Assembly: GCA_016195025.1 (NCBI GenBank)
Contig: JACQAL010000015.1
Span: forward strand, 42,995-106,994
Reading direction: 5' to 3'
Origin: Bacteroidota bacterium
GTDB taxonomy: Bacteria > Bacteroidota > Bacteroidia > Palsa-948
Length of the DNA: 64,000 nt
Under the pieces are notes generated by a model. The model was not told the origin of the DNA, did not search any database, and saw only the letters and a list, made by a program, of their open reading frames with translations. Each line of letters begins with the position of its first letter. The stretch's first letter is position 1. Shown piece after piece: positions 55,201 to 62,551 of this stretch. The position numbers and the translations under genes were made by a program.

Positions 55201-55375
55201 CTCCAAAGAAATAAAAGACCGCATTCACGCCTCCATCAGTTTCAAAAATCTCGATGAAAACAAAATTACTTTCGAGGCGGAAGAAAGAGTGCAGGGTCCC
55301 GATTACAAAAATGATGCAGTGGCAAATAAAAAAGAATATGAGAAGTGGCAGTTTGTGAAGGTGATTGTGAAGTAA
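52211..55375 (+). CDS. OmpA-family envelope protein: TPR, PD40 propeller, CRD-like repeats (PorE-like)
   Basis: 1054 residues. Order: signal peptide (1-33, containing a repetitive element, see 52274), TPR helices (about 40-170), a PD40/WD40 beta-propeller (about 195-440; PCITADESELILTSRREG, PSACISADGNTMYFVSNRSGGFGG), several carboxypeptidase-regulatory-like repeats (about 455-900) and an OmpA-like C-terminus (about 930-1054). The last domain keeps the R of LAGERSKEIKDRI but lacks the usual first Asp (the place reads FASASK). This order is that of PorE and related T9SS-linked proteins, here enlarged by extra CRD-like repeats. Whether it still binds peptidoglycan is open. Confidence 0.8.
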   Translation: MNSYKSFLNRILLATFFLSAFVILSEVEESFSQPLSKSQFRQYFTQGNLMMMDNFPDTAVRTFLTLYKADASNANVNYKIGLCYLRIPSQKLKSIPYLENAIKQTNGAYREDDPSEKNAPEDALYYLGQAYHYAYRFDEAIEKFKQFREIIGKWNLNLVKEVDHWIEVSENAKQLTMHPVECTITNLGDSVNSEFADYSPCITADESELILTSRREGTGGPDNKTIDDLFFEDIFICKNAGLGTWTKAKGISRTINTDGNEASIGLSADGQQLYVYRDDNGDGNIYISKLDGDYWNAPYKLDAGNVNTASWEPSACISADGNTMYFVSNRSGGFGGRDIYKCHRLQNRGWSEAENLGPTINTPYDEDAPFIHPDGITLFFSSTGHNSMGGFDVFYSTKVSDKVWTKPINMGYPINTTDDDIYFVSSSDGRRAYYSSFRPGGKGEKDIYMVTMPKPFVLSVAILVGYLKYKNGTPIPKYSSVTVKNSKGENFSSHPNEATGKFLTSLIPNQEYEITVEVNTKKVFSDKFFLPEDSSYQNLGRGFFMDTIYIGDTTRLFSRGKVKIDTTVKIKMVALDGKLLFGKNPEDIAANVTLHLLNSAGNEIASAVTDSKGKFMFSNVPEGQKFIIKIDENDPVLSAHQQFYLAADNGQVLVPSVKEERFFLFKNISPDYNKLSSLTAVDHTPVLASMKGKISLSDDRKKSASKITVALLDKEGKVVQSKTTDNTGKFSFDNIDSEKNYTLSIKDSSHAIKNNIYLLNEKQEIIRTANKVGDYFIFENLPTDLNKLSALSMVDSTRFIAMKGKMLKSTEADDGIRNLIVTLSDSKGKMQQVKTDSTGGFKFDKLSADKNYSLKLNEKDSALKGINKVYLANEEGKAVKVVYIGKGNSFSNLPANLMKMEVMKVKEVASVSTAPKENLNVINKEVKFPGDEKFDFVIYFPYNKKEIDVSISSYIAMLDKLSKSINEYGKTTVTIFASASKVPTTMFGDNNKLAGERSKEIKDRIHASISFKNLDENKITFEAEERVQGPDYKNDAVANKKEYEKWQFVKVIVK
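52274..52300 (+). repeat. REP-like element inside a signal peptide
   Basis: The block GTCATTCTGAGCGAAGTC, continuing to 52300, belongs to a family of short repeats I recognise from many Bacteroidota. It is in frame and encodes VILSEVEES at the end of the signal peptide. A sister copy lies in the porQ signal peptide (59006-59034). Confidence 0.7.
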
Positions 55376-55378
55376 AAT

Positions 55379-55412
55379 CTTCGAAAAGCGAAACAGTACG
55401 AAAAATACGAAA
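55379..55412 (+). repeat. ACGAA-rich spacer repeat
   Basis: A second copy of the string found before batD: CGAAAAGCGAAAC and TACGAAAAATACGAAAT. It sits in the 87-bp spacer ahead of ispH. Confidence 0.6.
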
Positions 55413-55462
55413 TTGAAAATACAGTTTTTGTATATTCCTATAAATTCCTTTTTCGTTGATTC

Positions 55463-56707
55463 ATGAAATCGTTTAACATACCCGGCTTTTATAAAAGCAA
55501 CATCATTTCAAAAGTTAAAGAGTTAAGGCGAAACACCGACCCGCGAAAAAAGGACTACTCTCCCACCCTGCTCGATTTTGGTCCGGTAAAATTTTACATT
55601 GCACGTCATTTTGGTTTTTGCTACGGAGTAGAAAACGCCATTGAAATTTCTTTCAAAGCGGTGGAAGAAAATCCTTCCAAGCGAATTTTTCTGCTGAGCC
55701 AGATGATTCACAATCCTGAAGTGAACAGCGATTTGCTCAGGCGCGGAGTAAAATTCATGATGGATACCAGCGGCAACCAGATTATTCCGTTTGAAGAATT
55801 GCGCAAAGAAGATATTGTGATTATTCCCGCCTTCGGCACCACGCTTGGCATTGAAGAACGTTTGCAAAAACTCGGCATTGAAGTTCACAAGTACGATACC
55901 ACTTGCCCGTTTGTGGAACGCGTTTGGAAAAAAGCCGAGAAACTCGGAGAAGAAAATTATACCGTTATCATTCACGGAAAACACAACCACGAGGAAACAC
56001 GCGCCACTTTTTCGCGCAGCGAAATTCATTCGCCCGCGATTATCATTAAAAATATGCGCGAGGCGGAGAAGTTGGGTGATTTCATTCTTGGAAAAATAGG
56101 AATGGAAGATTTTTATGTTTATTTCTCCGAGCGCATTTCGCACGGCTTTTCTCCCGAAAAAGATTTGCAGCGCGTGGGCGTAATCAATCAAACCACCATG
56201 CTGGCGAGCGAAACACAGGAGATTTCAGATTATTTCCGCAGCGTAATGGAAAAAAAATTCGGAGACGCTAATCTTAAAAGCCACTTTGCTGATACGCGCG
56301 ACACGCTTTGCTACGCCACCAACGAAAACCAGGAAGCAACGTATGCGCTGCTGGAGCAAAATGCAGATTTGGCAATCGTGGTGGGCGGCTACAACAGTTC
56401 AAACACTTCGCATATTGTGGAACTTTGCGAAAAAAAATTTCCTACTTATTTCATCTCTTCCGAAACCGAAATAGTTTCAAAAGAAAAAATTAATCATTAT
56501 AATTTTCACAATCAGAAACATCTTTCAACTGATAACTGGCTCTCAAAAATTCATCCTTCTAAAAATTCATCCTTCAAAATTATTTTGACCAGCGGTGCTT
56601 CCTGTCCCGATGCCGTGGTAGAACGGGTGCTTCTGAAAATTCTTTCCTTCTTCAACAAAACAAAAACCACCGATGAAGTGATGGAGGAAGTTATGGCGAT
56701 GAGTTAA
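55463..56707 (+). CDS. ispH: 4-hydroxy-3-methylbut-2-enyl diphosphate reductase
   Basis: 414 residues, the long form of IspH. It is the last step of the MEP isoprenoid pathway, reducing HMBPP to IPP and DMAPP with a [4Fe-4S] cluster. Cluster ligands are visible as C53 (HFGFCYGVE), C148 (YDTTCPFVERVWK) and the C-terminal Cys in TSGASCPDAVVE. The gene is convergent with cmk and overlaps it by 17 bases. An ispH-cmk-porQ grouping is also known in Porphyromonas gingivalis. Confidence 0.95.
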   Translation: MKSFNIPGFYKSNIISKVKELRRNTDPRKKDYSPTLLDFGPVKFYIARHFGFCYGVENAIEISFKAVEENPSKRIFLLSQMIHNPEVNSDLLRRGVKFMMDTSGNQIIPFEELRKEDIVIIPAFGTTLGIEERLQKLGIEVHKYDTTCPFVERVWKKAEKLGEENYTVIIHGKHNHEETRATFSRSEIHSPAIIIKNMREAEKLGDFILGKIGMEDFYVYFSERISHGFSPEKDLQRVGVINQTTMLASETQEISDYFRSVMEKKFGDANLKSHFADTRDTLCYATNENQEATYALLEQNADLAIVVGGYNSSNTSHIVELCEKKFPTYFISSETEIVSKEKINHYNFHNQKHLSTDNWLSKIHPSKNSSFKIILTSGASCPDAVVERVLLKILSFFNKTKTTDEVMEEVMAMS

Positions 56708-57392
56708 TTCTTTCCTTTGCCAGTTTCAATGCAAATGCCAACTGCTCTTCCATTGTCATAGCAGTATTGTCAAGCACCACTGCATCATTGGCTTTGTGAA
56801 GCGGGTTGTGCTGGCGATGTGTGTCTTCGTAATCGCGGTGAGCAATATTTTTTTTCACATCCTCAAGAGTTCCGTCCATTCCTTTTTCTTGTAACTCTTT
56901 CCATCTGCGCTGGGCGCGAATGTTTTCATCGGCAGTCATAAAAATTTTCAGTTCGGCATCGGGAAAAACATTTGTTCCGATATCGCGTCCGTCCATCACA
57001 ATTCCTTTTTCTTTTCCAAAAGCGCGCTGCAGCGCCACAATTTTTTCCCGCACTCCTTTAATGGCGCTGACGGGGCTCACATAATGCGAAACATTCATTC
57101 CGCGGATTTCTTTCTCTGCATTTTTTCCGTTCAGATAAATTTCAGAGACATGAGCAGTTGGATTCATCTTAAATTCAAGTTCGATTTTATTCATTGCACC
57201 GAGCACATCTTTCTCAGAAAATTTTCCATCCTTAATAATTTTCTCCTGCAAACAATATAAAGTTACTGCGCGGTACATGGCGCCCGAATCAATATAAACA
57301 TAATCCAGTTTTTTTGCAAGCGCTTTGGCAACGGTGCTTTTTCCGCAGGAAGAATAGCCGTCAATGGCGATGGTGATTTTTTTATTCTTCAT
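56691..57392 (-). CDS. cmk: Cytidylate kinase
   Basis: 233 residues from ATG 57392, which overlaps the stop of the upstream gene (ATGA); an ATG five codons earlier is possible. P-loop GYSSCGKST (12-20), IDSGAMYRAVTLYC, and MDGRDIGTNVFP are the family motifs. It phosphorylates CMP and dCMP to diphosphates in nucleotide metabolism. Confidence 0.95.
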   Translation of the reverse strand: MKNKKITIAIDGYSSCGKSTVAKALAKKLDYVYIDSGAMYRAVTLYCLQEKIIKDGKFSEKDVLGAMNKIELEFKMNPTAHVSEIYLNGKNAEKEIRGMNVSHYVSPVSAIKGVREKIVALQRAFGKEKGIVMDGRDIGTNVFPDAELKIFMTADENIRAQRRWKELQEKGMDGTLEDVKKNIAHRDYEDTHRQHNPLHKANDAVVLDNTAMTMEEQLAFALKLAKERINSSP

Positions 57393-57979
57393 TTGCGTAC
57401 TTGCCATTTATGCGGATTGATTCTTTTTACAAACATAGAATAATCTACAGCCATAATAGCAGAAAATTCTACCAGCACAATGAGCACATCGGTTGCATTG
57501 CGGTTATCAGAACGTGTTGGAAGAAGATTAATGGTAAGTTCGGTAAGTCCTGCAGCAAGAATAAAACTTGCCGCATATACCAGGAAATACTTGCTTCTTT
57601 TCTGCGCACTGAAAAATTTCATGCGTGTTACGGATGAAAGAGGAAGTTTCAGCGAATCGCGGTAAAGATATTTTACCACTTCGTTTTCCCGTTCTCTCTT
57701 CGTAAGCGATTTATCTTTCATTATTTTTTTCGCTTCCGCTATTTTTTCTTTTGCATTGTCTATTTTCCCCGGATTAAAAATCCGCACTACCAGAAAAGAA
57801 TCTTTTATATCTGAAACATAGCCGTTTATTTTTCCATTGATAAAAATAATGTCGCAGGCAGCAGGCGTTTGAATTTCATAGGTGCGGGTGGGATTTTTTT
57901 TCTTCTCGAAAACAATTTTATTCTGAGCGAAGCATGAAAAAGAAAAAAATAAAAAGAGAAGAACAATAGTCGCTTTCAT
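57389..57979 (-). CDS. Small exported/membrane protein of unknown function
   Basis: 196 residues from ATG 57979; the frame extends 11 codons further, but a promoter element lies inside that extension. A signal peptide (MKATIVLLFLFFSFSCFAQ), a beta-rich part with TPAACDIIFINGKINGYVSDIKDSFLVVRI, a charged helical stretch, and two C-terminal membrane segments (about 135-155, 165-185). I recognise no family. It is transcribed toward cmk. Confidence 0.7.
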   Translation of the reverse strand: MKATIVLLFLFFSFSCFAQNKIVFEKKKNPTRTYEIQTPAACDIIFINGKINGYVSDIKDSFLVVRIFNPGKIDNAKEKIAEAKKIMKDKSLTKRERENEVVKYLYRDSLKLPLSSVTRMKFFSAQKRSKYFLVYAASFILAAGLTELTINLLPTRSDNRNATDVLIVLVEFSAIMAVDYSMFVKRINPHKWQVRK

Positions 57980-57983
57980 CCGG

Positions 57984-57991
57984 CAAAAATA
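57984..57991 (-). promoter_or_regulatory. Bacteroidota -7 element
   Basis: TATTTTTG on the minus strand, four bases ahead of ATG 57979. Confidence 0.5.
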
Positions 57992-58018
57992 TAAAAGGGA
58001 AATACTCAGCACGAGAAA

Positions 58019-59074
58019 TTATTTCCGTGAATAAAACTCCGAAAGATTTGTGCTGATGGTAAAATGATTAGGACCGCCTGCCGCATGAAATTTCGAATAG
58101 GCATAACTGAGATGAAACCTCAAAATCTTCAGCCCGAAGCCAAACGAAAATCCTGCAATGCCGGGATGAGATTCTAATTTTAATTCCTGCCTGCGCATGT
58201 AATTATAGCCCACGAGCAAATGAAAATTATGCGTGAGCAAAACCTCGGTTCCAAAAATCACATGCCGCCCGAGTTTATCTGCGAATTTGCTCGCCTTGCT
58301 TTTTTTAATCGGTGCGCCTGTAATCGGGTCGGTGGTGGGAACGGAAGGGTCAACGTAAGTCAAATCCCATTTTTCAAGATGCGCAAACGTGAAGTTCAAA
58401 CGGAAAGGCGCGTGCCGCACTTTTTGCGAAAAGCCCCATTGAATTTCAAAAGGCAGCGGCTCGTGGCTGATGAAATAGGGTTTCCACTGCTTGCCGATAT
58501 TTTTTATGACCAGTGCGGAACAAAACTGTTCTTTCTTTTTGAAATAGGTAACCGCAACATCCAGCGCATTTCCGTAAGAAGTATATTCCGCAAACTTCGA
58601 ATAAATTGTTTTCACCGTTCCTCCTATGGAAAATACGGAATCGAGCGGGCGCGCATAAGAAAGATTCAGGGAATAATCTGCCGCTTTGAATTGCCCGTTA
58701 ATTTCTCCATACTGATTTGCCGAAGTAAAAGTTCCGTAATTCAGAAACTGCATGCCCGCGCTGAAACTTCCCGCTTTTCTATAGGAGCGCGCATAAGCCG
58801 CGTAGCCGTAGCGGATGTCGGTGAAGTAATCAATATAACTCATCGAAAGTTGATTGTGCACAGTGCTGTCGAGCAGCGAAGGATTCTGGAAAGAAAGATT
58901 CAGGTCATTGTCTTTTGCAGAAATAACAGTTCCTCCCAATGCCGCCACGCGCGCAGGCACCGAAAGATTCAGGAATTCATATACCTTGCTGCCTCCGATT
59001 TGCGCGAATGTTTCGACTTCGCTCAACAGGATGAATGCGAAAAAGAAAAAAAGAAGAAAGAATATTTTTTTCAT
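58019..59074 (-). CDS. porQ: Type IX secretion system protein PorQ
   Basis: 351 residues from ATG 59074; the frame extends 13 codons upstream without a signal-peptide character. The signal peptide covers 1-25 (ending ETFAQ). The body is an outer-membrane beta-barrel of the PorV/PorQ type: SKVYEFLNLSVPARVAALGGTVIS, NDLNLSFQNPSLLD, YIDYFTDIRYGYAAYARSY. PorQ belongs to the T9SS attachment complex with PorU, PorV and PorZ, which processes and anchors cargo at the cell surface. The signal peptide contains the repetitive-element-encoded ILLSEVETF. It sits close to cmk and ispH, as in other Bacteroidota. Confidence 0.9.
   Translation of the reverse strand: MKKIFFLLFFFFAFILLSEVETFAQIGGSKVYEFLNLSVPARVAALGGTVISAKDNDLNLSFQNPSLLDSTVHNQLSMSYIDYFTDIRYGYAAYARSYRKAGSFSAGMQFLNYGTFTSANQYGEINGQFKAADYSLNLSYARPLDSVFSIGGTVKTIYSKFAEYTSYGNALDVAVTYFKKKEQFCSALVIKNIGKQWKPYFISHEPLPFEIQWGFSQKVRHAPFRLNFTFAHLEKWDLTYVDPSVPTTDPITGAPIKKSKASKFADKLGRHVIFGTEVLLTHNFHLLVGYNYMRRQELKLESHPGIAGFSFGFGLKILRFHLSYAYSKFHAAGGPNHFTISTNLSEFYSRK
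59006..59034 (-). repeat. REP-like element inside the porQ signal peptide
   Basis: On the minus strand it reads TCATCCTGTTGAGCGAAGTC and onward, sharing TGAGCGAAGTCGAA exactly with the element in the gene at 52211. It encodes ILLSEVETF. Confidence 0.7.
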
Positions 59075-59125
59075 CGCGCCAAGATAATCAGATTTCACAA
59101 ACGAAGCATTCACAATAATATTGCA

Positions 59126-59863
59126 TCACCTTCTTTTAAACTCCGAACAAATAATGGCGGCAGCAACGGCTGCATTGAGCGAATCGGCCTTTCCGAAGTT
59201 AGGAATGGAAATTTTTTCGGTAACGAAAGGGAGCAGTTCTTCTGAAACTCCCTTCGATTCATTTCCAATCAGAATGATTCCGTTGGAGGAAAGTTTTTCG
59301 GTGTAAATATTTTTTCCGTTCATCACCGCTCCGTAAATTCTGAATTCAGGATTTTGTTTTGTTTCCTCAAGAAAATATTTTAATTCCGCGTAATGCACTT
59401 TCACCCTTGCCATGCTGCCCATGTTTGCCTGCACCACTTTCGGATTATACACATCCACGCAGTTTTCAGAACAAAAAATAGTTTGAATGCCAAACCAATC
59501 GGCAATGCGGATAATCGTTCCCATGTTTCCGGGGTCGCGGATGTCATCGAGCGCGAGCGCAAGTTCCGAAGCGAGTAAAGAGAGAGGGGGAAATTTTTCA
59601 GTATGCATTTCAAACACGCCCAGCACCTGGTTGGGAGAAGTAAGCAAAGAAATTTTCTCAAGTTCCTGCTGAGTAATTTCAGTTGCGCTGACAGAGGAAG
59701 GAACAGGAAATTCACAGGTGGCAAACAACTGTTTTAGTTTGAATGGTGACTGCAGCAGTTCATTCACTACTTTCGGAGTTTCGGCAATAAAGAGTTTCTG
59801 CTCATCGCGGAATTTCTTCTGCCGGAGTTGGCGCAGTTGTTTTATCTCTGCTTTTGAAATCAT
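59126..59863 (-). CDS. TrmH/SpoU-family RNA methyltransferase
   Basis: 245 residues from ATG 59863. The longer frame (start at 59905) is disfavoured because a -7 element lies inside it (59883-59890). An N-terminal RNA-binding-like domain (KQLRQLRQKKFRDEQKLFIAE) is followed by the knotted SPOUT domain: ALDDIRDPGNMGTIIRIADWFG, NPKVVQANMGSMARV, GIILIGNESKGVSEELL, and IPNFGKADSLNAAVAAAII. It 2'-O-methylates a ribose in rRNA or tRNA; the exact site is not known. Confidence 0.92.
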   Translation of the reverse strand: MISKAEIKQLRQLRQKKFRDEQKLFIAETPKVVNELLQSPFKLKQLFATCEFPVPSSVSATEITQQELEKISLLTSPNQVLGVFEMHTEKFPPLSLLASELALALDDIRDPGNMGTIIRIADWFGIQTIFCSENCVDVYNPKVVQANMGSMARVKVHYAELKYFLEETKQNPEFRIYGAVMNGKNIYTEKLSSNGIILIGNESKGVSEELLPFVTEKISIPNFGKADSLNAAVAAAIICSEFKRR

Positions 59864-59882
59864 TGTAAATTCGCTGTGAAGA

Positions 59883-59890
59883 CAAAAGTA
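59883..59890 (-). promoter_or_regulatory. Bacteroidota -7 element for the TrmH-like gene
   Basis: TACTTTTG on the minus strand, directly bordering the ATG (59891) of the divergent tamL-like gene. It leaves about 19 bases to the TrmH-like start. Confidence 0.5.
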
Positions 59891-62521
59891 ATGAAGATTC
59901 ATCACCTGCTTTTAAATGCCGCTGCCGCTGCAACTGCCGCTTGTATTTTTTTTTCCTGCAATCCTGCCAGCAAAGTTCCCGAAGGAGAATACCTGCTTAC
60001 CAGAAACACGGTGATTGATAAATACGCGAAAGTGGATAAGAGCGAACTGGAATCGTATCTCAAGCAAAAGCCCAACCGCAAAGTTCTTCTCTGGAAAATG
60101 TATTTGCATATTTACAACGGCATTAATCAGGAAAAACTCGCGCGGCAGAAAGAACGATGTAATGTAAAAGTGGAAACCAAACTTGCAAAACGCACGGAGA
60201 AAGTAAAAAGGAAAAATGAAAAACGCCTGTCGAAAGGAAAAGAAGCGGAACAAATGCCTGACAGGAAAAATATTTTTTCCGCCTGCAAACTCCGAACCGG
60301 TTTCAAGCAATGGTGGCTGAGCATTGGAGAGCCGCCTGTGATTTATGATTCAGCGCTGGCAAAAAAAACCGCCTCGCAGATGAAACTTTTTCTGAATAAC
60401 AAAGGATATTTCAACAGCACGGTGAAGGACTCGGTGGGCGTTCACCGGAAAAAAGCAACTACTTATTATACCGTATACGAAGGAACGCCCTATACCCTGC
60501 GCAACATTTCCTACCAGATTAAAGACGGGCAACTGGAATATTATGTGCTGGCAAATGCATCGGCTTCGCTTCTTTCGCGCGGAATGATTTTCGATGCCGA
60601 TGTGCTGCAGCAGGAACGCGACCGCATTACCGATGTGCTTCGCAACGATGGATATTTTTATTTCGCCAGGGAATATATTTATTTTGAAGCCGACAGCACG
60701 CACGGCACGCATGAAATTGATATTACGCTCGGCATAAAAAATCCGTTTCATAAAGTGGAAGGAGAAAAATCCGCGCTTGGTGGCGATTCCATTTCGGAAG
60801 GAACGCACGAACGTTATTACATGAACAACATTTTTCTTCACACCGATTACGACCAGAAACTGAAACTTCCTCCTTCCGATTCGCTGCTGGCAGCAGGAGA
60901 ATATTACCTGTTGTACAACCGCCCTTTGCGCTACAAGCCAAAGATGCTCGTCAACACCATGTTCATTTCAAAAGGAGAACTCTTTCAGCAAAAACATGCC
61001 GACCAAACCTACAGGCGGCTGAGCGAACTGAAACTTTTCCGCTCGGTGCAAATTGCTTTTCTTTCTGCCGGAGGCGATAAACTCGATTGCCATATTTACC
61101 TCACGCCCATTCCCAAGCAATCCATTGCCGCCATAGCGGAAGGAACCAACACATCGGAAACGCGCGGCATTGCCGGCAACCTTGTTTACGATGATAAAAA
61201 TTCTTTCAAGGGCGGAGAAATTTTTGAAATGAAACTGAAAGGCGCCCTCGAAGTGCAGAAGAGCACCACCTCTGACCAGAATCTTATTATTGCCGGAGCG
61301 CAAAACATTCTTCCCTTCAATACGCTTGAACTGGGCAGCGAAGCCAGTTTGCGCGTGCCGCGTTTTCTTACGCCCTTTCCCAACCTTGGAACGCAGAGCA
61401 ACAACGCGAAAACAAATTTCACCGGCTTGTATAATTTTCAGCAGCGCCCCAATTACGCGCGCTCGGTTTCCACTGCTGCTTTTGGCTATTCGTGGAAAGA
61501 AACTGCCGCCAAGCAGCATTTGATTAATCCCGTTGAGTTCAGTTTGGTGAATGTGTACCGCCTCTCCGATAAATTAGACAGCACGATTAAAAAAAGCAAA
61601 GACCTTTTTCTGAAAAACAGTTATTCCAACCACCTCACTTTTGCCACACGCTATGCTTTTGTATACAACAACCAGGAAATTACGAGGCGGAAAAATTATT
61701 CTTACTTCCGTTTTGGCGCAGAAGGAGCGGGCAATTTCATGCGCGGCATTTTCAAACTCATTGACAGCAGGCATCCGCTCGCTTACGACCGCGACACCAT
61801 TTTTTATTCAGACGGAAGTTATTCCATTGAGCGGAGTTTCACCATTGACAAAATCCGCTTTTCGCAATACGTGCGCACCGATATTGACTACCGCCATTAT
61901 AAACTCATTGATGACAAAGACAAAGTGGTGTACCGCTTTGCTTTCGGAATAGGCAAGCCGCTTTATAACCTGCGCACGCTGCCGCTGGAGAAAAGTTTTT
62001 TTGCAGGCGGTCCCAACAGCGTGCGCGCCTGGCAGGCAAGAACACTGGGTCCCGGTGCCGATACCAGCGGAAACACCATTGCCGATAAAATCGGTGATGT
62101 GAAAATGGAAGCCAACCTCGAATACCGCTTCAATGTGCTGAAGGCGCTGAATGCCGCCATGTTTGCCGATGCCGGAAACGTTTGGCTGCGCAAGCCCTAC
62201 AGCAGTTACCCGGGGGGAGAAATTACGCACGAGAACGGAAAACTCATTCCGGTTGATTCGCTGCTGCAGGAAATTGCCATTGGCGCGGGGCTGGGAATCC
62301 GTTTCGATTTTAATTTCTTCATCATCCGCCTCGATGGCGCTTTCAAAATAAAAGACCCTTCGCTGCTGCGGCAGGATGAATATCCCTTCAACTCCGATTC
62401 GTGGGTGGGAAAACATTTGCTTGAACCCCGCGCTTCAAGATGGAAAAGCGAATATGCCGCAAAGTTCGGGCATCGCTATCCGTTCTTTGTGCTTAACTTC
62501 GGAATCGGATATCCGTTCTGA
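59891..62521 (+). CDS. tamL: TamL: lipoprotein member of the BamA/TamA family
   Basis: 876 residues from ATG 59891 (GTG 59876 would precede the signal). A lipoprotein signal ends I-F-F-S-C23. POTRA-like domains (about 40-430) are preceded by a very basic stretch (KLAKRTEKVKRKNEKRLSKGKEA). The C-terminal half (about 430-876) is a 16-stranded barrel with the GxxxVRAW-type motif, GGPNSVRAWQARTLGPG, and ends in GIGYPF. TamL-type proteins with TamB insert proteins into the outer membrane of Bacteroidota; attachment by a lipid is special to this phylum. No tamB gene is in the window. Confidence 0.88.
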   Translation: MKIHHLLLNAAAAATAACIFFSCNPASKVPEGEYLLTRNTVIDKYAKVDKSELESYLKQKPNRKVLLWKMYLHIYNGINQEKLARQKERCNVKVETKLAKRTEKVKRKNEKRLSKGKEAEQMPDRKNIFSACKLRTGFKQWWLSIGEPPVIYDSALAKKTASQMKLFLNNKGYFNSTVKDSVGVHRKKATTYYTVYEGTPYTLRNISYQIKDGQLEYYVLANASASLLSRGMIFDADVLQQERDRITDVLRNDGYFYFAREYIYFEADSTHGTHEIDITLGIKNPFHKVEGEKSALGGDSISEGTHERYYMNNIFLHTDYDQKLKLPPSDSLLAAGEYYLLYNRPLRYKPKMLVNTMFISKGELFQQKHADQTYRRLSELKLFRSVQIAFLSAGGDKLDCHIYLTPIPKQSIAAIAEGTNTSETRGIAGNLVYDDKNSFKGGEIFEMKLKGALEVQKSTTSDQNLIIAGAQNILPFNTLELGSEASLRVPRFLTPFPNLGTQSNNAKTNFTGLYNFQQRPNYARSVSTAAFGYSWKETAAKQHLINPVEFSLVNVYRLSDKLDSTIKKSKDLFLKNSYSNHLTFATRYAFVYNNQEITRRKNYSYFRFGAEGAGNFMRGIFKLIDSRHPLAYDRDTIFYSDGSYSIERSFTIDKIRFSQYVRTDIDYRHYKLIDDKDKVVYRFAFGIGKPLYNLRTLPLEKSFFAGGPNSVRAWQARTLGPGADTSGNTIADKIGDVKMEANLEYRFNVLKALNAAMFADAGNVWLRKPYSSYPGGEITHENGKLIPVDSLLQEIAIGAGLGIRFDFNFFIIRLDGAFKIKDPSLLRQDEYPFNSDSWVGKHLLEPRASRWKSEYAAKFGHRYPFFVLNFGIGYPF

Positions 62522-62551
62522 TTGCGTACATTGTCATTCCAATCACAACCA

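Noticed and set aside
58220..59245. A 341-residue plus-strand frame opposite porQ
   Set aside because: Its translation is low in sense and covers porQ and part of the methyltransferase gene on the other strand, both of which have clear family motifs.
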